64,000 nucleotides of DNA from Ypsolopha sequella. Its lineage: Eukaryota > Arthropoda > Insecta > Lepidoptera > Ypsolophidae. Positions 54,051 through 64,000 of the stretch are shown piece after piece (position 1 is the first letter of the stretch; every line of letters begins with the position of its first letter). Under the pieces are notes generated by a model. The model saw nothing but the letters and a program-made list of their open reading frames with translations, was not told where the DNA came from and ran no database searches. The stretch covers positions 18,699,977-18,763,976 of the forward strand of contig OW203989.1 of the NCBI GenBank assembly GCA_934047225.1, in the 5' to 3' direction. Made by a program: the position numbers and the translations under genes.

Positions 54051-54320
54051 TATATAAGGTCTTTCAATTTAAATGGAAAGTAATTTAGGAGTTGATTCAG
54101 TATCGTTAATACATCACATTCCACTGCAAAGCACTTTTTTTTGCGCAAACTTTTTTTTCACTTCTCAGTACAAAGTGGTCCGATCAGCTGACTCCGTTTG
54201 TATGGACAAGTCAAGAAAAAGTTTGCGCAAAAAAAAGTACATTTCAGTGGAATGTGATGTATTAACGATACTGAATCACCTCCTTAATTACTTTCCATTT
54301 AAATTGAAAGACCTTATATA
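54051..54320 (-). mobile_element. Palindromic MITE (TATATAAGGTCTTTCAATTT family), copy 2
   Basis: Same ends and arms as 50953-51223. The asymmetric centre is reversed: GTGGTCCGATCAGCTGACTC here against GAGTCAGCTGATCGGACCAC in copy 1. The two copies are thus in opposite orientation, or the core has flipped. It is followed by a TATA-rich stretch to about 54430. Confidence 0.93.
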
Positions 54321-54464
54321 TAAAAAATATATATATAATTAATTATTTATATAATATAAGTAGTAAATAATATAAATATATAAATTATATATAAAATTAT
54401 ATAATATAAATAAAAAAAATATATAAAGGTTGCTGGAAGAAATATCTATAAGTGATAAGGCCGC

Positions 54465-54560
54465 CAATTGTTACGTTCTCTCATAAGTTTGTTCTTTTAC
54501 CTTATTTATTTATTTTGGTGTACAATAAAGAGTATTTGTCTTGTCTTGTCTTGTCTATAA
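54465..54560 (+). repeat. LINE-like 3' tail with CTTGT repeats
   Basis: TTTTGGTGTACAATAAAGAG then TATTTGTCTTGTCTTGTCTT. A TACAATAAAG signal followed by a short pentamer array is a common 3' end of insect non-LTR elements. Only the tail is present. Confidence 0.6.
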
Positions 54561-55776
54561 TTTGAGTTCGATTCATTCGTGCTACCAAAATAACGCCCTT
54601 CATACATTACACGGTGAAATCCGTAGCCCGGACTAAGTCTATAAACTTGAAATAAATCGTATCGTTACGACGTAATGGCTGTAAAGGGCACAACGAAAAA
54701 CTTCTCGGCAGCTATTAACTTTATTTAAGGCTGTTATAAAGCGTTTTCATCCTTATCAGCATCCCAGGAGCCTATTTCAGGGTAGGGGGATTATTGACAT
54801 CATGGGATGGCTCCGGAACCTGGGTCGGCTTAGGTGGAACAGCTGGCCCTTAAATATGAAACCTAATGTAAATACGTTATATTTAATTCAGACCTGCGAT
54901 CCCGTCATGTTTGTTCAGAAGTAAGAATTTAACAACCTAAAATATATATAATTACATATAAACCGATCGGTGGTCCTGTTGAATGTCGAGTCATTTTCTC
55001 TGTATATTTCGTAATATAGCTGGACTGGGCCTACCACTGTACTTTGAGCACAAATGTATGCTTTATGACATGTTTATGATGAAACTCAAAAACTCTATGG
55101 AGTTGTCTTTTATATTGTAACCCATACACATATCTGAAAGAAAAGCATGTATTGGCTGGCCGCCATTCATAAAATGGCACGGCATATACCATTCTGTAAG
55201 TGGTAAATACACAAATACTAAGCACATTAATTCCGAAAATCCCAAGATTTAACATACAGACGGACAACAAAGTGAACCTAAAAGGGTTCCGTTTTTTCTG
55301 TTTTCATATTTCAAAAGCCTTTGCCATTGCCTTAATTGTGTTGGCCGGGTAGTAAGTATATTCAAGGTTATTGGATATTTGTGCCATTATTTTTGAAGTT
55401 TCTGTGGACAAACAAACAATTTCGCAAACGAATATTCTTATTCACCCATCGTATCAAGACAAAGAGATAAACATATATTTATAACATCATCTGTTATATC
55501 TTATAAAGTACGTGTCCAAGTAGTGCGGTGAATCAAGGAGACATTGAATATCGCTGTTTTATAATGAATAAAATTTAATATAAAATGACATAAAAGAGTT
55601 AAAAAAGTCATATGTATTAGATAATGAGTTCATATGTTGGAAACAGTCATTATTGTTATTTTCATTTAATTAGTTTAGATGAACTGAAAATGAGCCTTCA
55701 TTTAGCATTTATTTTTTCGATGCAGCTACTTTCTCTTCCACCGACAACCGAATCTCCGCATAGTTATTATGTTGAT
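54561..55776. other. No recognisable gene
   Basis: Two overlapping minus-strand frames (55031-55270) and a plus-strand frame at 55624-55848 were examined. The latter runs into the MITE at 55777 and none shows a domain. Confidence 0.4.
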
Positions 55777-56248
55777 TTAAGGGCCTTACTATCGCCAAAT
55801 GGGTACTTTTTAAAGCCTACTCCTTGTTTACGGCCAAACCAAAAATAATGAAAAAATGTATTATGGATAATCAGCTCTTAGACAACATATGCAACATTTT
55901 TCTATTTCATACCATCAAAACTTCTACATGAAAAAATGTATTAACTAAATGGTGTTTTTTGGCTTGAATTTCCTACCGCACCTAAGTAGCTTGGCCGATT
56001 GAATTCATTTATGCTTTGATAAATAGATAAACTTGATAGATATACATAACATAGGATTATTCAATCGAACAATCACGTCCTAGTGAAAAGTATAATTTTC
56101 TCCTATTTCGCCCTTTCAAGGACGCAGCGAGCGTCGTAACAGCCACTATGCATTGCGCGCTGATATGAACGTTATTTCTATGTCGTTTCCATTGATATTC
56201 GTACTGACAAATATCGAGCTGCTAATTTGGCGATGGTAATCGCCTTAA
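55777..56248 (+). mobile_element. TTAA-flanked piggyBac-type MITE, copy D (472 bp)
   Basis: Starts TTAAGGGCCTTACTATCGCC and ends GGCGATGGTAATCGCCTTAA, with TTAA at 55777-55780 and 56245-56248. It is collinear with copies A and C throughout. Confidence 0.93.
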
Positions 56249-56509
56249 GCAACGACCTCCAGTAAAATGCTGAGCAAATCTAAGCCGTTTCTTGCTACCT
56301 TTTAACTCGTTAGTAGATAGAAATAAAAACAGCACTTATCTACAATATCTCGCCGTAAAGTTTTACAAAACAATGATTTTTTACCTCAATGGAGTTGGAA
56401 ATAATGACTGATTTCATGCATAGTTTTATCAAGCTAGATAGTAGTCGTTGTACCGACTATTGAGCGATACTGTCATTCTATGATAACAAGCTGTGTTTGC
56501 CTGTAATTG

Positions 56510-56602
56510 GGCTACATCTCAAACCCTTTCTTTTATGTCCTTAGATAAGTTACTAGTTAAGATGTATGTCTGTTGGCAAACCAATAAATAAATAAATAAA
56601 TT
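56510..56602 (+). repeat. LINE-like 3' tail with (AATA)n
   Basis: CTTAGATAAGTTACTAGTTA, GTATGTCTGTTGGCAAACCA and then AATAAATAAATAAATAAAT. This is a probable retroelement 3' end. Confidence 0.5.
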
Positions 56603-56629
56603 TACACCATGTTATTTATGTTCGAGATA

Positions 56630-56822
56630 TACACTAAATTTATTTTTCCAAATGCCATCGTGTCTATTTGAAAAGTAGTATTTTCTCCTATTTTAAACTA
56701 GGAGAAAATGCAGCAATAGTTGTAACAGACACTTGCGTATGAACGTTATTTCATTATCGTTTCCGTCGATATTTGTACCAACACACATCTGGGTTGCTAA
56801 TTTAGATAATGGATGCGCCTTA
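56630..56822 (+). mobile_element. TTAA MITE, copy E (diverged 3' half)
   Basis: TTTTCTCCTATTTTAAACTA, TGAACGTTATTTCATTATCG, TTTCCGTCGATATTTGTACC and TGCGCCTTAA are diverged forms of the right half of copy D. A local inverted repeat, TTTTCTCCTATTTTAAACTA followed by GGAGAAAA, is specific to this copy. Confidence 0.7.
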
Positions 56823-57255
56823 AGCTCAGTTATAGGTATCACGACAGTATTATCAGCAAACAAAAAAATTAGAAATAACTCCGGTACCTATCTGTACGTC
56901 CGTCGTTACCTTTTCTAAACATTGGACGTAACTATTTGTAATTTACTAAAGATGTTAGAATTTCCTGAAATAAGGGCAAAACTGTTAAATTTTTAACACC
57001 CTCTGAATATTTTAGTTAGAATTGAAACCGGTGAAGTGAGAGTGAGTACTCTCAGACTCAGGGTTTTGTACAAATACATTAAACTTACAACACCAAAGGA
57101 GCTCGGAAGGACCTTTTACTTCTTATTCAATACAATATGACTTAAGAGTATGGACCTTATGGTACATATATGGTTCCACATTCTTTTCTGGGGATAGGTA
57201 AACTGTTATATACTTAAGAGTCCGTATAAGGTCAGATGCACAAATTCAAATGCCC

Positions 57256-57630
57256 ATTTCACATTGTGTAACTTGGTGTAATCGGTCCTTTAAAAATATT
57301 ATAGATAGTAGACTATACGGTTGATCTATTGATCTTAGAAAAAATGCAAAAGCTTTAAGTTCACTCCATAGAAAAAAAATCAAGAAGTTACGGCTAAATT
57401 TCAAATTTTTCGAGTGTTAAAGGGCCTTCTTTAAATCATACAGCCTTGAAATTTATATTGAAAATAAGTAAGCAATGACTTCATCTATTTGTTACAGTAT
57501 ATTTCAATATTTTTATCTAGAAGCCGAGTTAAATAATTAATCCGTTTTTCGAGAGCGCGTGTTTCTTGGTTTTCGTAACAGTCACGGCTCAGAGTGCGCC
57601 TTAGAGTTTAGTTCTGATTGATGCCAAATA
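57256..57630 (+). repeat. ~400-bp diverged repeat, copy 2
   Basis: Collinear with 14262-14675 (see that entry for the shared blocks). It is immediately followed by the LINE 3' end at about 57640. Confidence 0.7.
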
Positions 57631-57639
57631 TTCATATTC

Positions 57640-59730
57640 ATTTTATTTTGCAAATAAAGCCATACAAAATCATGTATACAAGCATGCAAAATTAAATAAC
57701 AAAATTGAGTGGAATATTAGTATCAATAAAGATTGCAAAAGAAAAGAAAATCGTTAAAGATAATACTTAACATTAAAAATAAAAATAATTACAGTAAACA
57801 TCAGGATGAAAAACACAAAAGGAACAAGATAACAAATTATTGAATGAATAAAATAAAATAAAATAGAATAAAATTGAGTTATTAATATCCAAACATAAAG
57901 TCAAAGTACAACATTTCCTACAAAGCAAGTTTATAAAATAGGTAAATTCTGAAATAATTAGAAGATAGTATTAAATTCCATTAAGTATGTCATAAGATAG
58001 TAAGCATATTAAAATTTGTATTATATATAAGATTATAAGGAATGTCAGTCTTTCCAGTTATGTTGGAAGAATTCTTCTAACTTGTAAAATGGCACTTTCA
58101 GTAGACAATATTTAAGTTTGATAGAAAATTCATTAATGTTATCACGGCTCCGTATATTTTCGTTCAGCGTGTTGAAAATTTTTAACCCAGTATAACTAAA
58201 ATTTGTGTGAAAAACTCCATAGTTAGGGTTAGGTAGGACTAACTTATTATTATTTCTGAGGAAACGTGTTTGAATGTCACTGACAAGTTTATACTTATGT
58301 TTTGATTTGTATAGTTTTAGTGATACAAGTAATACATAAAATGAAAAATATATATATTGCCTTTATCAGCTTGTTTTTTCGTTTTTTATATATAATTATA
58401 TAGGTAAATACACATAAAAGAAACACAATTATTGTAGAATAACATAATATAGTCCAACATATATTTCGGGCCCCACTGGGCCTATTATTATTACTCCAAC
58501 TGATGCCGGGCCCAGTGGGGCCCGAAGTATATCTTGGACTATATTATGTTATTCTACAATAATTGTGTTTTTTTTTATGTGTATTTACGTATATAATTAT
58601 ATATAAAAAACGAAAAAAGTAATACATAAAGATTTATAACAGGCATAATTTCATATTTAATAAATAATGGTTTGCAGTGTTCCTCATATTATGCATTGAT
58701 TATGCAAAGAGCTTTTTTCTGTAAAATTAATTTATCCTGGATCTGATTACAATTACCCCAGGCTTCTAGACGATATCTTATTATACTTTCAAAGTACGAT
58801 AAATACATTAGTTTTAGTGTGTCTTGTTCTACGACTTTGCGCATGCATTTTAGAGAGTAGCAAGCACTAGCTAATCTCTTTTTTCTAAACTTGTAATTTG
58901 ATCATGCCATTTTAACTGATCATCTATCTCAACGCCAAGGAAACGTACACAGTTACTTTTTTCTAGTGGTAAATTAAGATCGCAGTCTGCACTGTTTGTA
59001 TGACGCTTAAAAACCATGTAGTTGCTCTTACTGCCGTTCATTGCTAGTCCATTAGCTACAAACCAGCTACAAAGATTATGCCACGTTGTCTCCACTGTTT
59101 TCAAAAGTTCAGAGTACGTTTTTTCGCTAACAACAATACTTGTATCATCAGCGTATAAGAAAGTTTTTCCATGTCTTATATTTTGGGGGAGGTCATTAAT
59201 AAATATCACAATCAACAAGGGTCCTAAAACAGAGCCCTGGGGGACACCATATTTTATATATTTTTCTGCAGAGTGAGTCTTAACTTCATTCTCATAGTGA
59301 TCCTTTAAACCTATTTAAACATATTGTGTACGGTCTTGCAGATAAGAAAGGAGTAGATTATACGCTGCACCTCTAATACCATAATACTCCAACTTGCCTA
59401 ATAGTATTGTGTGATCAACGTAGTCGCATTCCTTGCTGAGATCACAAAAAAGACCAATGCACTTGTGTCTCTTGTTTAGTTGGTCGGAAACTGTCTCAAC
59501 TAAGTCGCAGACTGATGTTACTGTATTTAATTTTTTTCTAAAGCCGTACTGTTGATCACACAAGTATTTATTAACCTCGAAGAAATTTTCTATTCTAGAA
59601 GCTATGATTTTTTCGAACAGTTTTGCTAACACTGACAGAAGTAAAATTGGTCGATACTTAGATACGTCCTTAGTATTTCCCTTTTTATGGATTGGAATCA
59701 CTTTCGCTTTGAGGTGCTTAATTTGAGTTT
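57640..59730 (-). pseudogene. Non-LTR (LINE) reverse transcriptase, 5'-truncated and broken
   Basis: On the minus strand it opens with SKVIPIHKKGNTKDVSKYRP (about 59726) and QQYGFRKKLNTVTSVCDLVE. Next come LFCDLSKECDYVDH (first catalytic Asp region; canonical DLSKAFD is altered), then VPQGSVLGPLLIVIFINDLP, FLYADDTSIVVSEKTY (catalytic YADD, about 59145), LAMNGSKSNYMVFKRH and VRFLGVEIDDQLKWHD. The C-terminal part (RKVVEQDTLKLMYLSYFESI, YGVFHTNFSYTGLKIFNTLN) extends to about 58045. The 3' UTR reaches TGCAAAATAAAATGAAT near 57640. Frame changes (about 59290, 58870) and stops break it, and a palindromic insert splits it at 58341. It resembles the jockey/CR1/L2 group, which I cannot resolve further. 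The endonuclease domain is missing. Confidence 0.88.
58341..58616. mobile_element. Palindromic insertion with 14-bp target duplication
   Basis: AAGTAATACATAAA flanks it at 58327-58340 and 58617-58630. Inside, 58374-58484 is an inverted copy of about 58508-58618 with few mismatches (TTTTTTCGTTTTTTATATAT, TGTAGAATAACATAATATAG, TTCGGGCCCCACTGGGCC). The centre is ATTACTCCAACTGATGCCG. Removing it and one duplication restores the LINE reading frame across the site (INLYVL joined to VSLKLYKSKHK). Confidence 0.92.
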
Positions 59731-59734
59731 ATAT

Positions 59735-60404
59735 GCACCGTTAACAAATAAATAATATGTGTCTCTTTAGAAAAAGTTTATCTTTGTCAATTTTCATAGA
59801 ATATGTTTATCTAACCTTATAAAATAGTTTATCTAAAGTAATTAGATAAACAAATGAAGCACACATTATTGTACTAATGTTAAACCTTACTACAGCAGTA
59901 CCTACTTAAATATTTTCAGTCCTTACATTTTGTTTCGTTATTTTGCAGTATTGAATTCCTTTAAAACAATTGTGAAAACTGGCACAATTTTTAATATTGA
60001 ATATTTTTTTGTGGTTGAGGCCATTCCGAACTTAGCCAATTATTTGTATTTATTTTACAAATAGATGGCTTCCGTTATTGCCTAATGAAAAGACGCTTCT
60101 TTTGACAACCCACATGTTTATTTTTTCTTGGCAGTCCGCCTGTTATTTTTGACAGTTCATTTTTAATAAATCCCCATGTTACGCAAATGTAGGTATAGTA
60201 TATTACTGCAGCGTCCAGTAAGTTCGGCATTGATGGTCGAAACGTGAGTCCATCAATCCCCAATTGCCGCCAATACTTGTGTAGTACTTTTCTCAAACAA
60301 TGCACGGATATTTAGTAAAATACGTTTTTATTTTTTACTGTTCAAAATGTTGATATGCTAAGTACTTTTTTTAGTAGAAATGAAATGGATTTTTTTTTCC
60401 TGAT
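59735..60404. other. No recognisable gene
   Basis: A 76-codon minus-strand frame at 60075-60305 was examined and shows no domain. Confidence 0.4.
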
Positions 60405-60530
60405 TTTTCGTGTTAAAGCAGCTATTTCACGAAAAAGCGGTCTTTCAACAAAAAGTGAAAAATAAGTGTGACGACGAGCGAAGCGAAGCGGATTGAGGAG
60501 GAGCGTGTTAAGTTTATATGTAAATATGTT
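60405..60530. repeat. Short dispersed repeat, copy 2
   Basis: CAGCTATTTCACGAAAAAGC and TTTATATGTAAATATG match 280-375. Here an expanded GCGAAGCG/GAGCG-type purine-rich stretch (60470-60560) follows. Confidence 0.5.
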
Positions 60531-60862
60531 TGGGGAGGTGAGCGAAGTGGAGCGGAGCGAGGCGACTATCGAGTTATGGCTTAAAAAAATATTTTGTATG
60601 ATCGCGTATTGGGACTGTGTTTATGCCGACACGACACGACGTATACACGGACGAACAAACACCAAACACCCTTGGGGCTTCCATTTCAATGGGATCTTTA
60701 AAACTGATAGACAAAATAAAATACTAGTAGGTTTATTTTTTTTCACGAAACCCTAAAAACTCAACTGTTTTTCCGAGAAATTCCCTAAAATTCAATTACA
60801 CAAAGTTACGTGTCCTTTATTACGGAGCAATTTCAATTAGGTGAAACTTTGAGCGTCGCAGA

Positions 60863-60910
60863 GTGGGCAAAGTGGGCGGCGGAGCAAAGTGTGCCCACTT
60901 TGCCCAGAGG
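60863..60910. repeat. GC-rich hairpin
   Basis: GTGGGCAAAGTGGG is inverted as CCCACTTTGCCCA within 48 bp, with direct GGGCAAAGTGGGCGG-type repetition. No transposon boundaries were found. Confidence 0.7.
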
Positions 60911-62155
60911 TCAATGCAATAAAGACTATAAAGAGAGAGGACAATCTTAATTTACTTTTGTCCGGAATGGACTATGGGACCGGACATCATACCAGGAAAC
61001 GAGAGTGCGATGGGACGTTGAAGAAAATTTAATGCCTAGGGAAGGCGTTGGCCGGCTTCGTATTGGATTTTTATACAACTATTTTGTTTTGCCAGAGTTA
61101 TAGATATATTATTGATTAACATTATATGATTGCAGTATAGAAACGCAGAAAGAAAAGTAAATCTGGATGTGAGGAGCTCTGAACCGGGACTCAAAGCCGG
61201 GAAGTATACTGCAATGATATAATATTAATTTATCTCCTTGCGATGGATAAATCGCCTAGTGTTCAAACATAGAAATTTATTTCTGTCATAGTATATATTA
61301 TTATATTAGTATATATTATATATAATTCATCATCATAGAATAATTTTTTTTTTTTTTGCGTTATATAGTATTTCATGCAACTATGCCATAATGTGAGACA
61401 TTCGTTTCGTAATAAACAGCACGAGTGCCCCAATGTCTAAGTAAGTTCAGTTGCACACAATACTTTGTCTAAAACCATCAAAAATATCGTCTTCGTGTGA
61501 CAATTTCACGAAAAATGAGAAATGGACACTAGCTCATAAGTTTAAGTGAGTCTGACGGTATTGCCGCTTGGGGACCAATCAGAGGCGAGAACGAGAAAAG
61601 ATTAGGCGTGGCTTCTAAATTCTAAATTCGTAGCGAGGGCGAGAAGTCCTGCACTGACTCTCCGTGATTGTGAATGTTGTGCACGTCCCACCAGGCGTGC
61701 CTTAAAAAAAAATGGTAAATAGTTTAGATCGTTGAAATTGATTTAATATTTTATTTTGCGTTATTTATTTCAAAAAGCTTTTTGCGTGAAATATTCATAA
61801 AAGTAGGTAGGAATAAATTCATTGAACAGTGATTGAGTGGTGAGTGGGTACATGCCAAAGTTGGACTTCCAGATTGAGCTTCATTATTCAAATCATATTT
61901 AAGCATTAATGGCATAACAATGTGTTTTGAATAAAGCCAAAATCATGGAAATTTACATAGTTTTTGAGTGTTTTATTTTAATTGAAAGACCAAACCATAA
62001 AAAAACACCCATTACTTATACGTTGTCTTTCCAATTCACGCGAGAAGCATTTTTAAAACAAACTATTTACTTATAGTAAAGTAGTAAAAAAATCGTGTCT
62101 GTAAATTAAATATTTGAACAAAAGTTAAAATAAAATGGTCTATTATATTAGTATT
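60911..62155. other. No recognisable gene
   Basis: Contains the AGACATTCGTTTCGTAA / CACGAGTGCCCCAATGT repeat (61399-61440) that is shared with 29838-29880. Otherwise there is nothing recognisable. Confidence 0.4.
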
Positions 62156-62159
62156 GTAC

Positions 62160-62393
62160 TTAAGCCAAAACCACAATTGTTAGAATTTTTGTCTGTATGT
62201 ATGTTAAGTATGTTCCTTTTTATCTCTAGAACCACTCAACCGATTTAGATGCAGTTTTCTTAATTATTATCGACCTAACCCTGATCTACGTGTGTATAGG
62301 AGCTATAATGAGTTTTGATAAAATAACGCTTAAGCCAAAAACGGGGCAGATATTGAATTAACGCGGGCGGAGCCGCGGGCGGAAAGCTAGTTC
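62160..62393 (+). mobile_element. Helitron-like non-autonomous element, 3' end intact
   Basis: The 3' end AACGCGGGCGGAGCCGCGGG then CGGAAAGCTAGT has the Helitron signature: a GC-rich hairpin, a short spacer, then CTAG followed by T. The body has GTCTGTATGTATGTTAAGTA and AACCACTCAACCGATTTAGA. The 5' end is not defined. Confidence 0.75.
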
Positions 62394-62630
62394 AACATAA
62401 AATAATAAGTCAGTTTCAGCGACTTGAACTTTTTTTCCGTTTTAGTTCGTTAATAAAAGCTTGTTTTTAAAATGGTTTTAATTTATTATTTTTCACCTTT
62501 ATCTGACAGGCATCCTTTTGCGTGAAGCTGGTGGCCAGCTCGTTTTTATGTCGTTCTCCTTAACCTTGTACAGTTGACCGAAACGTCGAGTTTTTCTCGC
62601 ATATAACTCATAGTGAGTCTTAGCTGTTGT

Positions 62631-62900
62631 TATACAAGGTGACTTTTTGATCATCGTCCAAATTCATACTGGTGGCTTGGTAAGTGATCAGTATCATGGA
62701 TCAATAATCATTTTTGTAAAATTCGTAAAATGAAATTTCGACTCCCCATAGTGATTCACTCGGAACTGGAAGTGAATTTCTATGGGAAGCCGAAATTTCA
62801 TTTTACAAATTTCACAAAAATTGTTATTGATCCAAGATACTGATCACTTATCAAGCCTCCAGTATGAATTTGGACGATGATCAAAAAGTCACCTTGTATA
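62631..62900. mobile_element. Palindromic MITE (ACAAGGTGACTTTTTGATC family)
   Basis: Ends TATACAAGGTGACTTTTTGA and TCAAAAAGTCACCTTGTATA are inverted. Complementarity continues over more than 100 bp per arm (TCGTCCAAATTCATACTGG, AAATGAAATTTCG). The unpaired centre is about 30 bp (GTGATTCACTCGGAACTGG). TA flanks fit a TA target duplication. Confidence 0.93.
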
Positions 62901-62989
62901 TTTCATCGTACTGCTCTCTGCTTTATAATAATAATTTTAATAATTTTATTGAAAAAAAAAAGGTTACTAAAAATAAACTTTTAACAAAA

Positions 62990-63192
62990 AACTAGTAACC
63001 GACTTCAATAGTAACAGCAGTCATTCACTAAGTTAATAATAATTCTATAAAGACCGATGGTACCGAAGCAACACTTTTGCCGACTTCTTTCTTCCTGAAA
63101 CGTTATGTTATCTAGAAGTGGGCGTTGGACAACGAGAAAAAAAAAATACAGTCGAATTGAGAACCACCTCCTTTTTTGAAGTCGGTTAAAAA
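62990..63192. repeat. Repeat with ACCGACTTC inverted ends
   Basis: AGTAACCGACTTCAATAGTA at the left and TTTTTTGAAGTCGGTTAAAA at the right form short inverted ends. The interior CCACCTCCTTTTTTGAAGTC is a very common lepidopteran repeat motif, in my experience of these genomes. Confidence 0.65.
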
Positions 63193-63395
63193 TAAGTCAC
63201 AGAGTTTTGATGTTATAATTTTAAAGGCAGACAAATATTTAGTCACTTAGATAAACTATACGTATGAGCTATACAACTATAAATCTAAATCTTTGACACC
63301 TGAGCTAAACCGAAGGATCTGTATTTCAGGTGGCAATTCATAATCACCCAGGTAAAAAATAAAAACAGGCAAAGTAATAATTTTAACAGATTGCT

Positions 63396-63674
63396 TATAC
63401 AACGTGTAACAGAAAGGTGTAACCATATTTGAAGGGCGTATTCAGTCAATGGTATAGAACAACTTTTACTATGGAACAAAACCTGTATCTCGAAAAAAAA
63501 AATTCTTTTTCATAGAAAAATGCAATGCCGCTCGGCCAAAATGTATGGAAGGGCAGATTTTTTTTTCGAAATTTCAGGGTTTGTCCCACAGTAAAAGTTG
63601 TTTGAACTGACTTGACTGAATTGACTGAATAAGCTCTTCAAATATGGTTACACCTTTCTGTTACACGTTGTATA
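63396..63674. mobile_element. Palindromic MITE (ACGTGTAACAGAAAGGTG family), complete copy
   Basis: Left TATACAACGTGTAACAGAAA then GGTGTAACCATATTTGAAG, right CTTCAAATATGGTTACACC then TTTCTGTTACACGTTGTATA. Inner parts TATTCAGTCAATGGTATAGAA and CAACTTTTACTATGG also pair with the other side with mismatches. A one-armed fragment lies at 1548-1617. Confidence 0.93.
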
Positions 63675-63679
63675 TGATT

Positions 63680-64000
63680 GTACATGAATGTACAGGGAAC
63701 AAGAGTAATGACAAAAATTGAAAAAATATATTATCAACAAAAATCAAAGCAACAAAACACAAAAAACGCACTTGTAAATTATTGAGTGAGGGTGTGTGGG
63801 TATGTGTGAGGTTGTGGTGTATGTAGAGAGGGTGTGAGTTTGCGCGAAAATAAGGGTGTTTGAGATGGCGATTCCCTAGCCTTACGACTTAGCTATACAG
63901 TGGCGTGCACAGAACTTTTTGCTGGAAAAACAAGCAATTGGTCAAGAACAACAATAAAAAAAAATGAAAAAAATTTAAATATTACATTGAAAAAAAAAAA
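63680..64000. other. GT-rich and A-rich end of window
   Basis: 63777-63840 is GTGTG/GAGGG-rich (GGTGTGTGGGTATGTGTGAG) and 63940-64000 is A-rich. It could be a retroelement tail, but no domain is visible. Confidence 0.4.

Noticed and set aside
55624..55848. 74-codon ORF with hydrophobic N-terminus
   Set aside because: Its last third lies inside the TTAA MITE and the remainder has no family resemblance or supporting signal.

Overview
The window looks like gene-poor, AT-rich insect chromosomal DNA, most probably from a moth or butterfly. This is inferred from several repeat types I associate with lepidopteran genomes: Helitron ends with a GCGGGCG-rich hairpin followed by CTAGT, tRNA-headed SINEs with a shared GTGAGCCCTATCGC core, RTE-type LINE tails ending in GGACGAA plus GATG repeats, and repeats containing ACCGACTTC. 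I found no intact host gene, no rRNA, no CRISPR array and no bacterial-style operon. The best unexplained coding candidate is a 49-codon ORF at 44139-44288 with a signal-peptide-like N-terminus.

Region by region: 1.5-3.6 kb is a three-layer nest, in which an RTE LINE fragment is split by a TTAA-flanked (piggyBac-type) MITE that is itself split by a 954-bp element with 23-bp terminal inverted repeats. 4.8-9 kb holds tRNA-like SINEs, a foldback, Helitron debris and a LINE 3' end interrupted by a target-duplicating insertion. 9.5-22 kb is a patchwork of GGGTTCCGTA-family repeats, SINEs, palindromic MITEs, an RTE fragment with a 14-bp target duplication, and a hAT-type MITE with an 8-bp duplication. 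23-24.4 kb is Helitron-derived and carries a roughly 150-bp tandem array. 24.6-25.2 kb is a GA-rich element with CCGAGAC repeats.

27.0-28.8 kb carries a decayed IS630/Tc1/mariner-superfamily transposase with exactly 82 residues between the second Asp and the Glu (DD82E, 'Sailor' type). 30.5-35.7 kb is a nearly full-length but degenerate DIRS-type retrotransposon on the minus strand. It has a gag-like ORF, RT/RNase H and a tyrosine recombinase, with inverted terminal repeats and an internal complementary region that joins copies of both ends. It is the largest single element here.

35.7-50 kb contains three copies of a hairpin-headed repeat, two more piggyBac-type and hAT-type MITEs, a 1.2-kb element with 110-bp inverted ends, and scattered LINE and SINE remnants. 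51-54.3 kb has two copies of one palindromic MITE in opposite orientations. 55.8-56.8 kb has two more copies of the TTAA MITE. 57.6-59.7 kb is a minus-strand LINE reverse-transcriptase pseudogene split by a palindromic insertion with a 14-bp target duplication. 62-63.7 kb has a Helitron end and two palindromic MITEs.

Nearly all the coding-like sequence here belongs to broken mobile elements. The biological interest lies in how these elements are stacked, which gives a relative insertion order, and in the large number of long inverted repeats. I saw no convincing new cellular pathway or defence system.
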